A stretch of 64,000 nt of DNA, taken from NCBI GenBank assembly GCA_036346225.1, contig JARFIW010001491.1:372001-436000 (forward strand). The letters are read 5' to 3'. The DNA is from Platerodrilus igneus. Taxonomy: Eukaryota; Arthropoda; Insecta; Coleoptera; Lycidae. The notes below the pieces were generated by a model. The model was not told the DNA's origin. It was given only the letters and a program-made list of their open reading frames with translations, and searched no databases. Shown piece by piece: positions 44,159-56,578 of this stretch. A program made the position numbers and the translations under genes. Each line of letters opens with the position of its first letter. The first letter of the stretch is position 1.

Positions 44159-45070
44159 ATGACGACCGCGGACATAATACGACTCCTGATAAATTTATCT
44201 AACAAAATGGACGAGTGGCGGACAGATATTAAGACGACATGCACGGCACTAGAAACCGGTGTAACTGACACAATTACAGAGTCACACACGGAAAAACAAA
44301 CGGACTTAATAGACAAAATCGAACAGTCGCGGACAGATATCAAGACGACATGCACGGCACTAAAAACCGATGTAACTGACACAATTACAGAAACACACAC
44401 GGAACTACAAACGGACCTAACAGACGCAATCGAAGAATCGCGGACAGAGGACGAACGCGGGACGGATTTACAAGACAACGTAGACCGCGTAGATGACGAG
44501 AATAAAATTTCACGGGTACAATTGCAGGGACAGACACAGCACTTGACACCGAAATTGGGCGCGGACGACATGGTATTACTACTCACAGGACAAGTGATAC
44601 AAAATGTCAAGACGTTGAGGGAATTCTTGGGAGTAAGGAGAAATTTTGACCTAGCGACAGTACTGGAAGCGAAAACGCGGACACACCATTGGAAACAAAA
44701 CAGGGGTTACAGGGAAGACAGTCGACGACCACCGTACCACGAAAACAGACAAAATTATAGACAGGAAAATTTTAACTACGGACATAGGAATCATTGGGGA
44801 CACGAGGCACATAGACGACCGTATTTCAATAGGGATCACCGGGATAACGCCTACAATGGACAGAACAGAAACCGGCACGACAACGGCGAGGATGACGGCC
44901 GGACGACTGGGGGCGGAATACAAAATGGAAATAGCCGGACGGACAGGGACGTAAACGTCCAACATATGACGACGAGCGCAATTACAACGGACCCGAATAG
45001 GATTGAGGTGGTGGAAATTCACGAGTCGCCTCAAGAAAAAAACGCGAATTTTGGACGACCGACTGCTTAG
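44159..45070 (+). CDS. Gypsy-C gag-like protein
   Basis: ATG at 44159 opens an uninterrupted 303-codon frame about 145 bp after the primer site. Residues 20-95 consist of two 37-residue repeats (RTDIKTTCTAL...IEQS and RTDIKTTCTAL...IEES), predicted helical, followed by a partial third. The middle (LTPKLGADDMVLLLTGQ) is short compared with a normal Gypsy capsid region, so part of the capsid may be deleted. The C-terminal half is rich in Arg, Asn, His and Gly (NYRQENFNYGHRNHWGHE) and suits RNA binding, but no CCHC zinc knuckle is seen. Position and composition make Gag the best call. Confidence 0.6.
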   Translation: MTTADIIRLLINLSNKMDEWRTDIKTTCTALETGVTDTITESHTEKQTDLIDKIEQSRTDIKTTCTALKTDVTDTITETHTELQTDLTDAIEESRTEDERGTDLQDNVDRVDDENKISRVQLQGQTQHLTPKLGADDMVLLLTGQVIQNVKTLREFLGVRRNFDLATVLEAKTRTHHWKQNRGYREDSRRPPYHENRQNYRQENFNYGHRNHWGHEAHRRPYFNRDHRDNAYNGQNRNRHDNGEDDGRTTGGGIQNGNSRTDRDVNVQHMTTSAITTDPNRIEVVEIHESPQEKNANFGRPTA

Positions 45071-45129
45071 GAGTTAAGATTGATGTTTGCTATAGTATAA
45101 GGGATTTGTTGTTAAACAGTTACATTTTA

Positions 45130-48100
45130 ATAAAAAGAATTTGTTATTTATAAATATTAGTTTAAGGGACCGTGTTTATGTTGCTTTAGTGGATAGTGGG
45201 TCACAGTTGTCGCTGGTAAATGATAGGGTAGTAGTCGAACGTGGAGAATTTTAAAGGAAAGAATAGGAACAATTGAGGGGTTAATTTATGGTCAGCGATG
45301 AACAAAAAGCTTACGACGATTTATAATGTTATCCGTGTACCGATATATATAGGAAATAAAGAAGCAGGAATGCAGAGTTTTTAATTACGAAAGGGTTACA
45401 GTTAGACTTCATATTGGGTATGGATTTTATAGAGGATTTTGGATTGAATATAGATGGAAAGGATAGGTCAATTAGAATATGTGATAAAGATAGGTCATGG
45501 GTGGTGCCTACGGTTAGTGAGGAAAATAGGAATGGAAATGATATAGATAGTACAGGATTAGGAATGATTAAAGAGTATAATGATGGACAGGTTAAAGTAC
45601 GATTATGTAATATGTTTGGAAGATTAATTAATGATGAACAGATAGGAAAGTGAGTATTGATACTAAGATGAAGCTAGGAGAATTATTTAATAAATATGTA
45701 GGGTTATTTAATGAAGAGCCAAAATTTGCGAGGCGGTACACACATAAGTTGGAGGTCACGGAAGACATCGGATTTAATACAAGGGTGTATCCAATTCCGT
45801 TTGCCATAAGAAATAGGGTTAAAATAGAGATAGACAGGATGTTAAAAGAGGGTATTATAGAACCAGCGAGAACTCAATATGTGAACCCAATAGTTATAGT
45901 ACCAAAACCAAATAAAAGGGATATAAGGATTTGTTTAGATGCGAGGAAATTGAATGCGATTACAAAACCGCAGTATGAGCAACCACAAGGGTTGGATAAT
46001 TTATTGTATAAAGTATATGAAATGAAAGTTTTCAGCAAATTAGATTTAAAGAATTCGTTTTGGTTAATTCCGTTGCATGAAGACAGTAAAAAGTTTACAG
46101 GTTTTAGTATCGAAGGCGAGATTTATATGTTTTCTGTAGTTCCATTTGGTTTAAGTAGTTCTTCAGCAGCACTTGTAAGAGCGATGCAGAAGTTGTTTAA
46201 TGAATATGAATGTTTCTGTTCGCATTATGTCGATGATTTGTTAATTTTTCAAGGGACGAGCAAACACACCTGGAGCATTTAGAAAAGGTGATCCAACGAC
46301 TGGACGAAGGAGGTTTAAAGCTGAACGTAGAGAAATGCGAGTTGTTTAAAAGCAAGGTTACATACTTAGGGTTTGAAATTAGCGAACAAGGGATGAAAAT
46401 TTGCAATAAAAGATTGGACGAGTTGAAAACATTCAGCGACCAAAGAATGTGAGAGGACTGCGAGGATTTTTAGGGTGCTAAATTATTACAAACGGTTTAT
46501 ACCGAGGTATTCTGAAGTGTGCGTACCGTTGGTGAGTTTGTTAAAGAAAAAGGAAAGATGGAAGTGGACTGCTGAACGAGAGAAGGCGTTCCAGGATTTA
46601 AAAGATGCATTTTACAAGGAGTTAGCATTAAAATATCCAAATTTTAAAGATGATTTTATTTTGAGGACGGATGCGTTGAAATGTGCAATCGGGGCTGAGT
46701 TGGTGCAGATACAGAATGGAGTTGAAGTACCAATTGTTTTCATTTCTAGGGTGTTGAAAGACTGCGAAACCAGGTATGCGACGGCAGAGAAGGAGATGTT
46801 GGCCATAGTATACGCGGTGAAGAAGTTGCGTTTTTATTTGTTAGGTAAGAAATTTCTAATAGAATCCGACAACACGGTGGTAACGTTCATGAAGAAAAAG
46901 GAGTTTTTAAACAGCAGGTTGTATAGATGGGCATTGGTGTTACAGGAATACGACTTCGAAATTAAGCATAAGCCAGGAAAGGAGAATGTGACGGCGGATT
47001 TTCTGAGCAGACCGCAGGTCGAATCGAATCAAAACATAAAAGGGTGTTTAATTGCTTTGCAGGAATTCAGGGATGTTGGTCGATGGACAAACACCAGACT
47101 TATAGAGGCGCAGAGGCACAGCGAGGTGAGCTCGATACGAGAGAAACTTACAAGAGAAAATATGGAAGAGTACAGGGGGATTTACCATCGTAGGGCAGTT
47201 TGTGGTGAAAAGAATAGGGGATGCAGAGCTGGTAGTGCTATCAAGAGACGTTGCCGCTGAAATCATAAACGAAATTCATTTAAAATTCGGACACATAGGT
47301 ATCAGAAAAACATTTTTAGTATTCAGAGAGGCGTTTTACGCAAAAAATGATATCACGGTGATAAAGGAAAGGATAAATCGGTGTGAAATTTGTATTCTAG
47401 GTAAAGACAAGAACGTGGTGCTGCAGAATATGCCGATGAGCGTGAGCGGAAATGGACCATTGGAATTGGTGGCGATTGATTATTTAAGCAACCTGATCAC
47501 GAGTGAACAGGGTATCGACATATTTTGGTGGTGGTCGACGTTTTTCTAAATTTGTAAAATTATTTCCTGCAAGACGGAGTAACACGATGCATGCATTGCA
47601 GTCAATTGGAGAATTTGAAAGCCAGGTCGGGAAGATAAAAAGAATTTTGGTAGACAACGCAACGTATTTCAACAATCAAAGATTCAGGAACGGGTTAAAA
47701 GGGCAAATATTAAAGTATCATTTAGTAGCATACGACATCCGAAAGCTAATCCATGCGAACGTTACATACGAGAGGTGATAAAATATTTACGATTGGCGAC
47801 ACAGGAGCATCACGACAGATGGGTTAGGTATCTACCACAAATAGAAAATTTTATGAACAGCGTACCGAGTTCGGTTACGAAAACATGTCCGGTAACATTA
47901 ATGCGAAGGATTATACCAGCTAGACCATGGAGGAGGAAGTCGAGGTACAAGACATAACAGAGTTGCTAAGTAATGCCAGGCGCAGAATCGAAAGGATGCA
48001 GCGTAGGGACATCGAACGAAGGTGTAGAAAATTAAGAAAAGAACGATTTTTGGAATAGGGATTTGGTAGTCGTCAAACGATTAAGGGTTTCAAACCGCGA

Positions 48101-48276
48101 CAAAACATTTGCGCGAAGCTGTTGTTTCCTTATGAAGGGCCGTACAGGATCACGCGTAGTTTTGCTGAAGGCAATACGTTTGAGCTGGAGAATATGACAG
48201 GGGGTATCGCGGGCGTTTTCATTTGGAGAATTTGTACCCATATAGAGTAGTACAGGAAGAGGGTTTAATAGGATAG
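45130..48276 (+). pseudogene. Gypsy-C pol (protease, RT, RNase H, integrase)
   Basis: The protease appears first (YVALVDSGSQLSLV, active-site DSGS near 45190), then ILGMDFIEDFGL. RT runs from about 45650 (FARRYTHKLEV, IVIVPKPNKRD, FSKLDLKNSFW) to HYVDDLLIF (about 46223). After frame changes near 46260 and 46475 come YKRFIPRYSEV and RNase H (LRTDALKCAIGAEL, YATAEKEMLAIVYA, LIESDNTVV). Integrase has a zinc finger (HLKFGHIGIRK, CEICILGK) and the triad in VAIDYLS, ILVDNATYF and a CERYIREV-like block near 47755. It ends in a basic tail and YPYRVVQEEG at 48276. At least six frame changes split it into pieces, but all catalytic motifs are present, so the coding region is otherwise complete. Confidence 0.85.
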
Positions 48277-48521
48277 GTTAAAATGTGGTTCATGCAACGG
48301 AAAGTTTAGTTTAGTTTTTGTTTTGTTTTTGTTATAGTAGTATAGTATAGGTTAGAAAATAGCGCAGTGTAATAGATGTGAGAGAAAGGCGAATGCGGGT
48401 TGCCAAAGTAAAATAGAAACATCGAAAGGATGGTTTTGAATGAAAATCAGAAATTTTGCACACCAGGGAAGAGAAAACATATGAAATTTCAATTTCATTA
48501 AAAACCAGTGGGGCCAAATAT

Positions 48522-50208
48522 TGTGTAAGGAGGGGTTAGAAGGTTTCTAAAGGTATATTTGTATTAATAGGGTGTATGCCAAGCGATAGGGTAAATATTT
48601 CAGATTTAATAATTTAAAACTATAAATTTTGCTATACTTTACATACGTTAAAGTATGTACCATTTCAGATTGAAACTTATATGCCAAAAGGTAGTAGCAT
48701 GACTTTATGACGTTGATATAATGCACGGTACTTGAGGTTATATACTGAGTTGATATTTCATGAGCCAGTTGAGAGTACATTTGCCGTCGGAAAGCCGGAC
48801 GCATTTATGCATATCTGCAATATAACAAAGCGCCCAGGTCGTGTATGAATTATTTGGCTTTTCCTTTTTATAGAATCAAACTTTTAGACGAATTGTAAAT
48901 CAAAATTTAAAGTGAATCAAAATGTAAAAGGTTATTGGAGTTTAGTGAAGTGTTTTGGACCAATGGTAGAAATTTAAAATTATTATAAAGACTATAGCGA
49001 AGGTATGTTGGACACTGAAAGATAGGAGATTTGTTATTGGATGTTATATATGTAAAAATGTTATTGTAGTAAGCTAAGTTTGTTTAGTTAATAACTAAGC
49101 AATATAAATAAGGACTTCTTTTAAAATTTGTTCAGATACAGACCTATTTATGAAACCTGCGTAAAATTGTAAAATAGTTTTGAAATAAAAGTTTATTTGT
49201 GTATTCATCGAGTATTATTTAATTCAAGTATAAAAGGAGTTTATAAAAGTGTTTAAAAGTGAAAAGGAAAGTCAGCGTGTTTTAAAGAAGATTTTGGAAG
49301 TGGTTATTGGTGCAAAGGAGAAAGCAACGGTATATTATTTGAGAAGATTAGTGTTGGTTTTGGGATAGATTTGGGTATTACGGCAGCAGGATATTGGAGT
49401 GGTTAAAGAAGGCATCGACGACGTAAAGAATTTTGGGATTGATTTGAGAAGATATAACGGCAGAAGGACATCGTATGGATAATTGGTATAGCAGGATTAG
49501 GAGTGATTTGTATTAAGACAGCGGGATTGATTTGGTTGTGCGAAGAGAGAAGTAAGCGGGATACGGAGCAGAGGAACAGGAGATAGGAATACGGCGAGGA
49601 AGAATTGACGCAGGGAAAGTAGATAAAGGTTTTTACTAAATTCTAAATTGGGGTAACATTATTTCAGGTTTGGGGCATCAAAATTGTTTTATAAAACACC
49701 TGGAGGCAGTACGCAAGAGGACAATTTTGGAGAATCCTTTGTGAAAGTGCGTACGGCAATTTCGAACTTGAGCCAGCAGTCAAAGGAAGGCCTTCAGCGC
49801 GGTATATTTCTGGTAAGTACCGTGAATATATTAGAACGTCAGAAATTAAAGTCATAAAAGTTACATAAATTAATTTGACATCAGGCATCGTTGATCTATT
49901 AAGATTTGGCATATCAAAATAAATTTAGTACATTTCAAAAGTGGTAAAACAAACGAGGGTGCAGTTTGGTTGGGTATTGCACATCTACTCACGATTGAAC
50001 CCACGGTGAGTAGGTGAGAAACCCTGAGATTAAAGTTTCAAATAGTCGAGGCATATAAAATATAGTAATTAGTAAAGAAAAACCAACCAAACGTTTGCTA
50101 AAGCACCTCGATTTGAAATCATAAGGGACGACGACCAAAGGTCGTGTAATAAAATCTTGTTTAAAGGAGGAGTAATTATATTATATAAAAATATAGATTA
50201 CAAGAAGG
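48522..50208 (+). repeat. Gypsy-C 3' LTR
   Basis: Partner of 42320-44015. Its end (GATTACAAGAAGG) runs into A-rich sequence and a TA microsatellite. Confidence 0.85.
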
Positions 50209-50253
50209 TTAAAAATAGTAGAGAAAAAAAAAAAACATAGTAATTAGATACAA

Positions 50254-50256
<3 letters not shown>

Positions 50257-50303
<47 letters not shown>
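50257..50303. repeat. (TA)n microsatellite
   Basis: About 47 bp of uninterrupted TA between Gypsy-C and the Gypsy-D cluster. Confidence 0.95.
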
Positions 50304-50305
<2 letters not shown>

Positions 50306-50579
50306 CTGTGATGGGTAGGGCTAACCATGTGTAAATAGGTCAAGTATGTATTTATGTAAGCACCATGTATATAGAAAACAAGACTTTATTTATTACACTT
50401 CAAATTAATTTTAAATTGGTATAAAAACGGACAGTGTCATATGTAGGTTCAAATCAATAATTTATTTATTACGCTTAAAATTAATTAGATTGGGATAAAA
50501 AAGCAAATTTTAATGAAGGTTCAAATCAATATTAAAATTGTAAGAAGAAGGACATGGAGAATCAAGAAAAGAGTTAGAT

Positions 50580-51125
50580 TTAATTAGAGATATGTGTAGA
50601 TAGACAGTGGATAGATAGAAATGGTTGTCGATAGACAGTGGGGAATAGAAGTAGAATAGATAATTAAAGATAGATTTGAATAGGTAGAATTTGGTGTGAA
50701 TAGGTAGTTATAAATAGAAATAGGTAGAGATAGAAATAAATAGAGATAGGGATAAATAGATAGTGTAAGTAAAGATAAGATTAACAAATAAAGATAGGTG
50801 TAGATAAATAGAAATAAGGTAAATAAATAGAAATAAAGGGAGGAAGGTGTAGATAAATAGAAATAGGTAGAGATAGGTTAAACAAAGATAGGTGAATAGA
50901 TAGTAATAAATAGAGATAGGGATGAATAAATAGTGTAAGTAAGGATAAGTTAAACAAATAAAGATAGGTGAATAGATAGAAATAAATAAAGATAGGGATG
51001 AATAGATAGTGTAAGTAAAGATTAGTTAAACAAATAAACATAAGTGTAGATAAATAGAAATAGATAGAAATAGGTTAAATATATAGAGATAAGTATGAAT
51101 AGATAGTTATAGGTAGAGATTGGTA
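50580..51125. repeat. GATA-like satellite, copy 1 (Gypsy-D internal 3' end)
   Basis: Degenerate AGATAGG/AATAGATA units are organised in a higher-order repeat of about 76 bp (GGGATGAATA...GTGTAAGTAA near 50919 and 50995). A near-copy lies at 55930-56455. Confidence 0.8.
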
Positions 51126-51243
51126 AATACATAGTGAGATGTAAATAATATATAGGAATAAAGTCAGTATAAAGCTTCTGATTTGAATCCAAAATAAGCC
51201 AAGGAATTGTTTATATTTGAATTCAAATAAGGGGAAAATACTG

Positions 51244-53269
51244 TGATGGGTAAGGCTAACCATGTGTAAATAGGTCAAGTATGTATTTATGTAAGCACCC
51301 TGTATACAAAAAACAAGAATTTATTTATTACACTTCAAATTAATTAAATTGGTATAAAAACGGACAGATTCATATGTAGGTTCAAATCAATAATTTATTT
51401 ATTACGCTTAAAATAAATTAGATTGGAATAAAAAGGCAAATTTTAATGAAGGTTCAAATCAATAATTTGTATACGTTAATTTAATGCAAGGTTGAAAATT
51501 GCGTACAAAAGATTTGCAGTATTAAAGCTCTGCAGGGTAAAAATCAATACAAGGTTAACAAAGAGACAACTAGTCTGCAAACAAATCAATAAAATTAAGA
51601 GACAGAAATCGTTGTAAAGTAACAGAGGAAGATGAAAATATAGCAGGTAGCTATATGACAAACAGTTTTCAAGCGCGTGACAGAAGAGTGTGTTTTAAAA
51701 TCAAATAAACGGGACGGAGATGCAACATGTTTGTGAACGTTATTAATTTATCAAGGCGCACGTGTAAGAAGGGCACTAACCGTAGACGACATGGCAATAG
51801 TGGGACTTTAAAAGACGGAAAATATGCGGGAGATAAAGACAACAGTAGAGTGGAAATAACATCGACTTTGTAAGTAGGAAAACAAGACAGAGACAAGAAA
51901 AGGTGGGTATTAGAGCGTGAGTGCAATAAGAATATAGACGTAGACATAAGAGACGTGTTTAGGATTTGTTAGAAGGAGTAGTAGAGGGACGGTTTTCACG
52001 GAAAATACGGACGGTTGGCTAGTTTAATTAGTTTTTCGGAGTAAAGTGTCGTTGGAGTGGTGAAATTCTTAGTTTTAAAAGTTCGTTAGGTGATTGGTAC
52101 GAGCGAATTTTGTGGAATTGTGTGGTAATTGCTAAAGTTCGAAGAAGGCAGAGTGAAAATACGTGACAAAATAGGGGTTTTGAGCTTATATAAGCGTTGC
52201 CGGATGTGGCAAATCTCTCTTATTTTTCGCATACTTTATGATTCACTTTGCTTACATTGAGTATAATTGAGAAGACATCCTAATTTTAAAACCGAGTGAT
52301 AGTGCAGTCCGCCGAATATATTTTTTCGTGTTATAACAGCACAAGTAGGTGCAATTAAAGTAAACTGGATGAACATATTTGTATAAATAATTATGACGAG
52401 TAATGCTAGATGATACTAAGGTAAGCGATTGAATTACATCTTAAACGGGAGTGCTGGTTGGACGTTAAGTGGAGTTTGGACTATGGATGGGGAGCTGAAT
52501 AGAAATCATCCACAAATCGTTGGGGGAATTGGATAAACGAGTCGAGATGAAATGGTTCTTCTAGTTAGAAAGCAGACATTGGGTGTAGTCCAAGAACATG
52601 AGCTTGGTGGACGTCATCTACTGAAGTGGTGATTCTGGAGAACACTCCAGGTAACGAATTCTTTTTATTGAACTGTGGTGCTGGTATTGAATTATAAAAA
52701 CTAGGCGTAATTTGAGTTAGTTGGTGAAAAATTTATGAACTAAAAATTAATTTGATTAACATATGGAAAGACATTTTTCTATTTTTAATCTAAGGCTGTA
52801 ATTACATGAATAATATTTTATTTGATGTAAGGAGTAAACGGGTCTCTAGAGTAATTTAATAATGCAATAATTTATGCATACAGAATAAAAGGGGTTTATA
52901 CTGAGCTCATCATAGACCTGGGAAAAGTAAATTTTAGGGTTTTAGGATAGGCCCATTTACTGTTAAATGAAATGTTGAAGTATAGAGGAACATAAAGTTC
53001 ACGAAAATTTAGATTGAACTAAAGTGTGAAATATTTTATTGTAAATAATTTGTAAATGTTGAGATTGTGTGAATCATAATTTATGTCATATGAATAAAAG
53101 GGTGTATGTTTTGTCAAAAGATTTTATTTTTTTATTTTTTTATTTTTTTTAATATAAAGGTGTTGAGAAAGATTAGCTTGGGGAAGCATAAATTGTTCTA
53201 TTTAGGTAAAGATTGGAGGGGTTTGGTTTTGAGATCAGCTAGGGTAAGGAAAAATTCATAAGAGGGGCA
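51244..53269 (+). repeat. Gypsy-D 5' LTR
   Basis: Matches 56579-58783 along its length. Shared features include GAGCTTATATAAGCGTTGCC (TATA region, about 52180), GCAGTCCGCCGAATATA and the end AAGAGGGGCA. It lacks about 170 bp found at 56885-57055 in the 3' copy. Confidence 0.8.
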
Positions 53270-53286
53270 CAATTCCAAAAAGGATC

Positions 53287-53450
53287 TACAACCATTATTA
53301 TGACGCCCAAAGTGAAGGGCACGAATTAGCGAGCCGTGTCCATAGGATACACTGCAAATTTTATGACAGCCCAACCGTGGGGCAGGATTACATAAAGGTT
53401 ACACTGCAATTTTATGGCGGCCCGAACGTGAAAGACACGAGTTACCAGAT
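53287..53450 (+). repeat. Three tandem primer-binding-site-like repeats
   Basis: After the LTR, TATGACGCCCAAAGTG (53300), TATGACAGCCCAACCGTGG (53363) and TATGGCGGCCCGAACGTG (53414) recur, each preceded by a GGWTACACTGCAA-like stretch. They resemble the primer site of Gypsy-C and the site at about 62660. Only one would be expected. Confidence 0.65.
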
Positions 53451-53551
53451 AAAATTAAAATTTTATTCCAGAAACTGGCGAGCTGACAAAGAGTTGAGTG
53501 CAGTGAATTTTTGTAAACATTGTGAGTGTGTGAGCAAGTGTGAGTAAACGT

Positions 53552-54926
53552 ATGCAGAGGAAAGAGTGGCTAAGGAGTCAAGGGTTTGAGATAGGAAGCA
53601 GTGATAGTGCGTTGTTTGAGAGAACACGAAAAATTGAGGAAGCAGGAGGAAGCAGGGATCAGGCGAAGATGGAAACAGCTGAACAAGGTAATGAACTAAT
53701 TTTGAGGATGTTGGAGAGAATAAGTGAGGAATCTAATACAAAATTTGAACAAATGAGTCAAGACGCAAATCAAAGATTTGAGAGAATGAACGAGACACTG
53801 AATGGAGTCAAGGAAGACGCGAAACGAAATTTAGAACAGATGACAGAAACCTTACGTACAAAGATAGATAGATGTACGCAAGAGTTTAATGAATTTAAGA
53901 ACAGTTTGACAATAAAATGGGGGAAGTTGAAACAAGGGTCGATAAGAATGAAAGGAATATAAAAGGGTTGAGTCATGAAATAGGACAGTTAAAGACTGAG
54001 GTAAGAATCTTCCGTGAGAAAGAAATATATGCAAAAATGGCCGAGGTAACTGATTCGTGTAGAGATCAATTAGGAAAGGTTGAAAGAGAAGTTAGTGGCA
54101 TCAAACAAAATGTGTAGACTTTGATGGAGGATCGTCCCAGATATTATTCAAGTTACGTATCATTAGATCAACAAATGAAATTTTACGGGGATAATAGGGT
54201 GAAACCCTCAAATTTTTATAAATGTCGTCAGAAATTTAGTTGTATGATGAACAGGCAAAATTAAATACGGTTAAGGCGTTGTTAAAAGACTATGCTGAGG
54301 CCTGGTACGATTTAATTAGACAGGAAATAGATTCATATAGTGAGTTTGAGGATAAGTTTTTAAAACATTATTGGAGCGATCAGAAGCAAGATCAGTTACG
54401 TGACGACTTAATCACAAAGAAATACAAGGGTGAATATGCTGGAAGTAAGGAACAATAGCTAAGCAGTTGAGTCCACCTTTGACGGACAGACAAATAATTA
54501 AATATCTTTCACGACATTTCAAAGATTGTAGACAGGGAAATGTTTTTAAAATACCTGTAGAGGTATGACGATGTGAGCACCGGACGACCTCGTGAAAATA
54601 GGGACAAAAATATTAACGTAGTTAGATTCGAAAATAGAGAGGATAATTATCAGAGACGAGGGACTAATTTTAATAGAAATTTGGGACGCAACTGGGAACC
54701 TAGGAGGCCATTCCTTCGGAGCAACAGTATGAACAGAAAACAGACGCCAAGACCGAGATTTCAAAGACAAAATAGCTTACCGGACATAGAAAGGACGCAG
54801 AAGACGACAGCAGGTAGAGAAAATGAGAGGAGTAATAGGACGGAGACAACGACGAGAACGTATACGAAAGTAGTAAGAAGACAGCGAGGACCTAGTAGGG
54901 AAATTCGGCAAGAACAGGTTTTTTAG
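53552..54926 (+). pseudogene. Gypsy-D gag
   Basis: ATG at 53552 opens a frame rich in heptads (LILRMLERISEESNTKFEQ, RFERMNETL), a long coiled coil. It continues in another frame after 53962 (HEIGQLKTEVRIFREKE) to a stop near 54117. The capsid part follows (MKFYGDNRVKPSNF, then VKALLKDYAEAWYDLI and FEDKFLKHYWSD), with in-frame stops or frame changes near 54240 and 54458. The last part, to 54926, is rich in Arg, Asn and Gln (NFNRNLGRNWEPRRP), suited to RNA binding but without a zinc knuckle. Several breaks make it non-functional. Confidence 0.65.
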
Positions 54927-54950
54927 ACAATGACAAATCACTAGACGTAA

Positions 54951-55849
54951 TTGTGTATAAATATGAACAACCAAAGGCAATTTTTAAAAATTGATGAGGA
55001 AGTTGAACCGAAAATAAAGGAAAAATTTTGTTTGCCAATTATAGATGTGAAAATTTGTGATCATAATTTAGGATCGTTGCTCGGTTCTGGAGCAGAGGCG
55101 AGTTTGATATCGGAGGAATTCGTCAACGAAATTAAGGAAAAGGTGTGTGATAGAATAATGCCAATAAAAAAAGCCATTTGGTAGCGCCGAATAAAAAAGC
55201 GATTTGCTGTGGTGAATAGCGTTGTGGTATTAAGAGTAGAGTTAGGTTCAGTTAGCTGTGAGTAGGAATTTATAATTGTACCTGGACTGAAATTTAAGGG
55301 GATATTAGGTGTTGATTGTATGGTGAAGTTAGGTGTAGTAATATATATGGAGAGGAAGGTGGTTAGAACTAGGGATAGGATATTGCCCTGGAAGACAAGT
55401 TATGAAGTCACAGAGGATGATACAGGTTTGTGTATTAATGTTATGGGATTAGAGGATGAGAGGTGAAAGAGATCGACACAATTAAATGTCCAGAAGAAAA
55501 ATTAAAAGAGGTACAATCATTATTGAATAAACATTCTGAATTAGTAGGTGTAGAGGCGAGCATAGCGTTAGGATATGAGCATGTTTTAAAAGGAGGCATA
55601 ACAAAGCTAAGTGGCAAGGATATTTTTAGGTAATTGGAGTTAAGGAAGTTGTATAGGTCAATTTCAATACACAAAGAGCCTGGAAAATATGAGAGATTTT
55701 CCATAGAGGGAAAAGTTAATAATGATAAGGTAATATCGTTTGGTTTGTCCACATCAGAGGTAGTAATAGGGAATAAAAAACAGACAAGTATAGGGACAGA
55801 AGAAGAAATATTTAAGAATCAGGATAGTGAGGATAGTTTTATTTTCTGA
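54951..55849 (+). pseudogene. Gypsy-D protease and RT fragments
   Basis: The protease-like piece has IIDVKICDHNLGSLLGSGAE. The catalytic triplet is GSG instead of DSG or DTG, so the active-site aspartate is lost. KGILGVDCMVKLGV (about 55300) corresponds to the end of protease. A frame near 55463-55630 holds the region before RT. A last piece (RSISIHKEPGKYERFSIEG, VISFGLSTS) matches the RT segment before the YxDD box. The catalytic box, RNase H and integrase are all deleted. The sequence then enters the satellite. Confidence 0.65.
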
Positions 55850-55929
55850 AAAGCAATAAGAATAATGAGTATAGAAATAGAAGGAGGAAAGACAAGGTTG
55901 CAGTCTATTAAAATTGAAAAAAGAAAGAC

Positions 55930-56455
55930 ATGAAGGATCAAGAAAAAAGTTAGATTTAAATAAAGATAGGTGTAGATAGACAGTGGATAGATAGAGATGG
56001 GTGTAGATAGACAGTAGGGAATAGAGGTAGGATAGATAGTTAAAGACAGATTTGAATAGGTAGAATTTGGTGTGAATAGGTAGTTATAAATAGAAATAGG
56101 TAGAGATAGAAATAAATAGGGATAGGGATGAATAGATAATGTAAGTAATGATAAAATTAACAAATAAAGATAGGTGTAGATAAATAAATAAAAATAAAGG
56201 GAGATAGGTGTAGATAAATAGAAATAGGTAGAGATAGGTTAAACAAATAAGATAGGTGAATAGATAGAAATAAATAGAGATAGGGATGAATAGGTAGTGT
56301 AAATAAAGATAAGTTAAACAAATAAAGATAGGTGTAAATAAATAGAAATAGGTAGAGATAGGTTAAATAAATAGAGATAGGTATAGGTTATAGTTATAGT
56401 TATATATAGTTATATATAGTTATATATAGTTATATATAGTTATAGTTATAGGTAG
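55930..56455. repeat. GATA-like satellite, copy 2, with (TATAGT)n
   Basis: Near-copy of 50580-51125, ending in a (TATAGTTA)n-type run at 56386-56448. A stretch with GAATTCAAATAGGGGGAAAA follows before the 3' LTR and may be the polypurine tract. Confidence 0.8.
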
Positions 56456-56578
56456 AGGGGATACATAGTGGGATGTAAATATTATATAGGAATAAAGTCG
56501 GTATAAAACTTCTTATTTGAATCCAAAATAAGTCAATGAGTTGTTTATATTTGAATTCAAATAGGGGGAAAATTGCGG

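Larger units (their letters stand above)
42320..50208 (+). mobile_element. Gypsy-C: Ty3/Gypsy element with 1.7-kb LTRs
   Basis: Direct repeats 42320-44015 and 48522-50208 (starting TGTGTAAGG, ending CAAGAAGG) flank a gag and a complete pol in the order protease, RT, RNase H, integrase. A primer site TGGCAAACCCAACGTG (44016) and a purine-rich tract before the right LTR (AGTGGGGCCAAA, about 48508) fit an LTR element. Only about 245 bp separate the pol stop from the right LTR, so there is no envelope gene. Exact LTR ends are uncertain because the repeats end in GAAGG rather than CA and no target duplication was found. Confidence 0.8.

Noticed and set aside
48277..48521. Envelope gene of an errantivirus-type element
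   Set aside because: Only about 245 bp lie between the pol stop and the 3' LTR, with no frame of useful length.
50584..51278. Leu/Ile/Ser/Tyr-rich minus-strand frames (also 55819-56163)
   Set aside because: They are translations of the GATA-like satellite and have no independent coding evidence.
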